Part shown: piece by piece, positions 63,434 through 64,000 of the stretch
How positions within the stretch are numbered: position 1 is the stretch's first letter
How the letters are laid out: every line of letters begins with the position of its first letter
DNA from: Marthasterias glacialis
Taxonomy: Eukaryota; Echinodermata; Asteroidea; Forcipulatida; Asteriidae
Length of the DNA stretch: 64,000 nt
Direction: 5' to 3'
NCBI GenBank assembly: GCA_911728455.2
Contig: OU452222.1
Span: 28,906,430 to 28,970,429, forward strand
The notes under the pieces: model-generated
Told to the model about the DNA's origin: nothing
Seen by the model: only the letters and a program-made list of their open reading frames with translations
The model's database searches: none
Translations under genes and position numbers: made by a program

Positions 63434-64000
63434 CTGTAAGGAAACAGTATCAATGATCTTATCAGCTCCTCAGCGATTATCAGCCAACAAAAACATCTCA
63501 AATCAGTTATCATGATCATTAAAATGTTGGTATTTCTACAGTTAAAACCAACAAAGGGAATACATTAGTTGAGGACAAATATTCCTGAAAAATCTAGCAG
63601 GCACACACTGTTGATTATGCTTTGATTATGATTTTGTTCCCCCTTCCTTTTGTTGGCAAGGGGGGTGTGGGTTGGGTTGGTTTACTGTAATTAAAAAGGC
63701 CTTTGCAAAGGGCACTTCCATTGGAAAATCTGAAAGTCTATTGGAAAGTTTTGACGCGACACCAAGGCCAAGACCAGGGCAACAGAGGCCATGGCTTCTG
63801 TGTAATTCTAGGCTTGTGATATTACTGCACACTGATACTGAAAGGCAAAACAATGTTGATGGGTACTTCTTTGGAGGGAGGGAAGGGTCTTCAACAACTC
63901 TCGGTATGAATTTCAAGATGTGGGAACACTTTACACGATCCCTAAGTCACAGGTTTTTTTCTAGGGGCTTATTTAAGCAGCAGTCAAAATCCTCGGATAG
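63434..64000. other. Intron upstream of exon 1: nothing recognised
   Basis: About 570 bp to the window edge. The next upstream Piezo exon, with the N-terminal ~50 residues, was not found here. An open minus frame at 63,626-63,916 shows no Piezo similarity. Confidence 0.6.

Overview
This window is animal nuclear DNA: AT-rich, full of introns and crowded with dispersed repeats. One gene accounts for essentially all recognisable coding sequence. It is a Piezo mechanosensitive ion channel gene on the minus strand, running from the right edge to the left edge. I could assemble 34 internal coding exons, all with GT-AG borders and all joining in phase. They total 4,985 nt, which is 1,661 codons plus two bases completing a codon from an upstream exon. 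Compared with vertebrate PIEZO1 (about 2,520 residues) they run from roughly residue 55 to roughly residue 1,790. The first ~50 residues, the promoter and the 5' UTR lie beyond base 64,000. The anchor, outer helix, cap, pore-lining inner helix and C-terminus lie to the left of base 1.

Exons are numbered 1-34 here in transcript order, from high to low coordinates. Exons 1-22 encode blade transmembrane segments with their intracellular and extracellular linkers. Exons 23-25 encode the long intracellular beam helix. Exons 26-32 encode an acidic, probably disordered cytoplasmic linker plus a helical block (exon 30). Exons 33-34 re-enter the membrane. Exon 20 is a 22-nt microexon, and several short linker exons are phase-symmetric, so they could be skipped without a frameshift. 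Three large introns (40,133-51,473, 51,637-59,196 and 34,206-40,078) hold nearly 40% of the window.

The introns hold several tRNA-derived SINE families, fold-back and TIR elements in two or more copies, and two 3' ends of a non-LTR retrotransposon. There is a 55-bp satellite (about 23 copies, bases 1-1,264) and a 20-bp minisatellite (about 70 copies, 12,633-14,045). A 5S-rRNA-like relic also occurs. Several repeats end within 15-30 bp of a Piezo 5' splice site. One candidate exon (50,481-50,771) is not part of the main transcript: it has a good acceptor, is phase-compatible with exon 4 and ends in its own stop.

The organism is probably a deuterostome invertebrate, most likely an echinoderm and perhaps a sea star. 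That rests on the deuterostome-like Piezo protein and on SINE tails and fold-back repeats of types I associate with echinoderm genomes. I could not run a search, so the taxon is inference.
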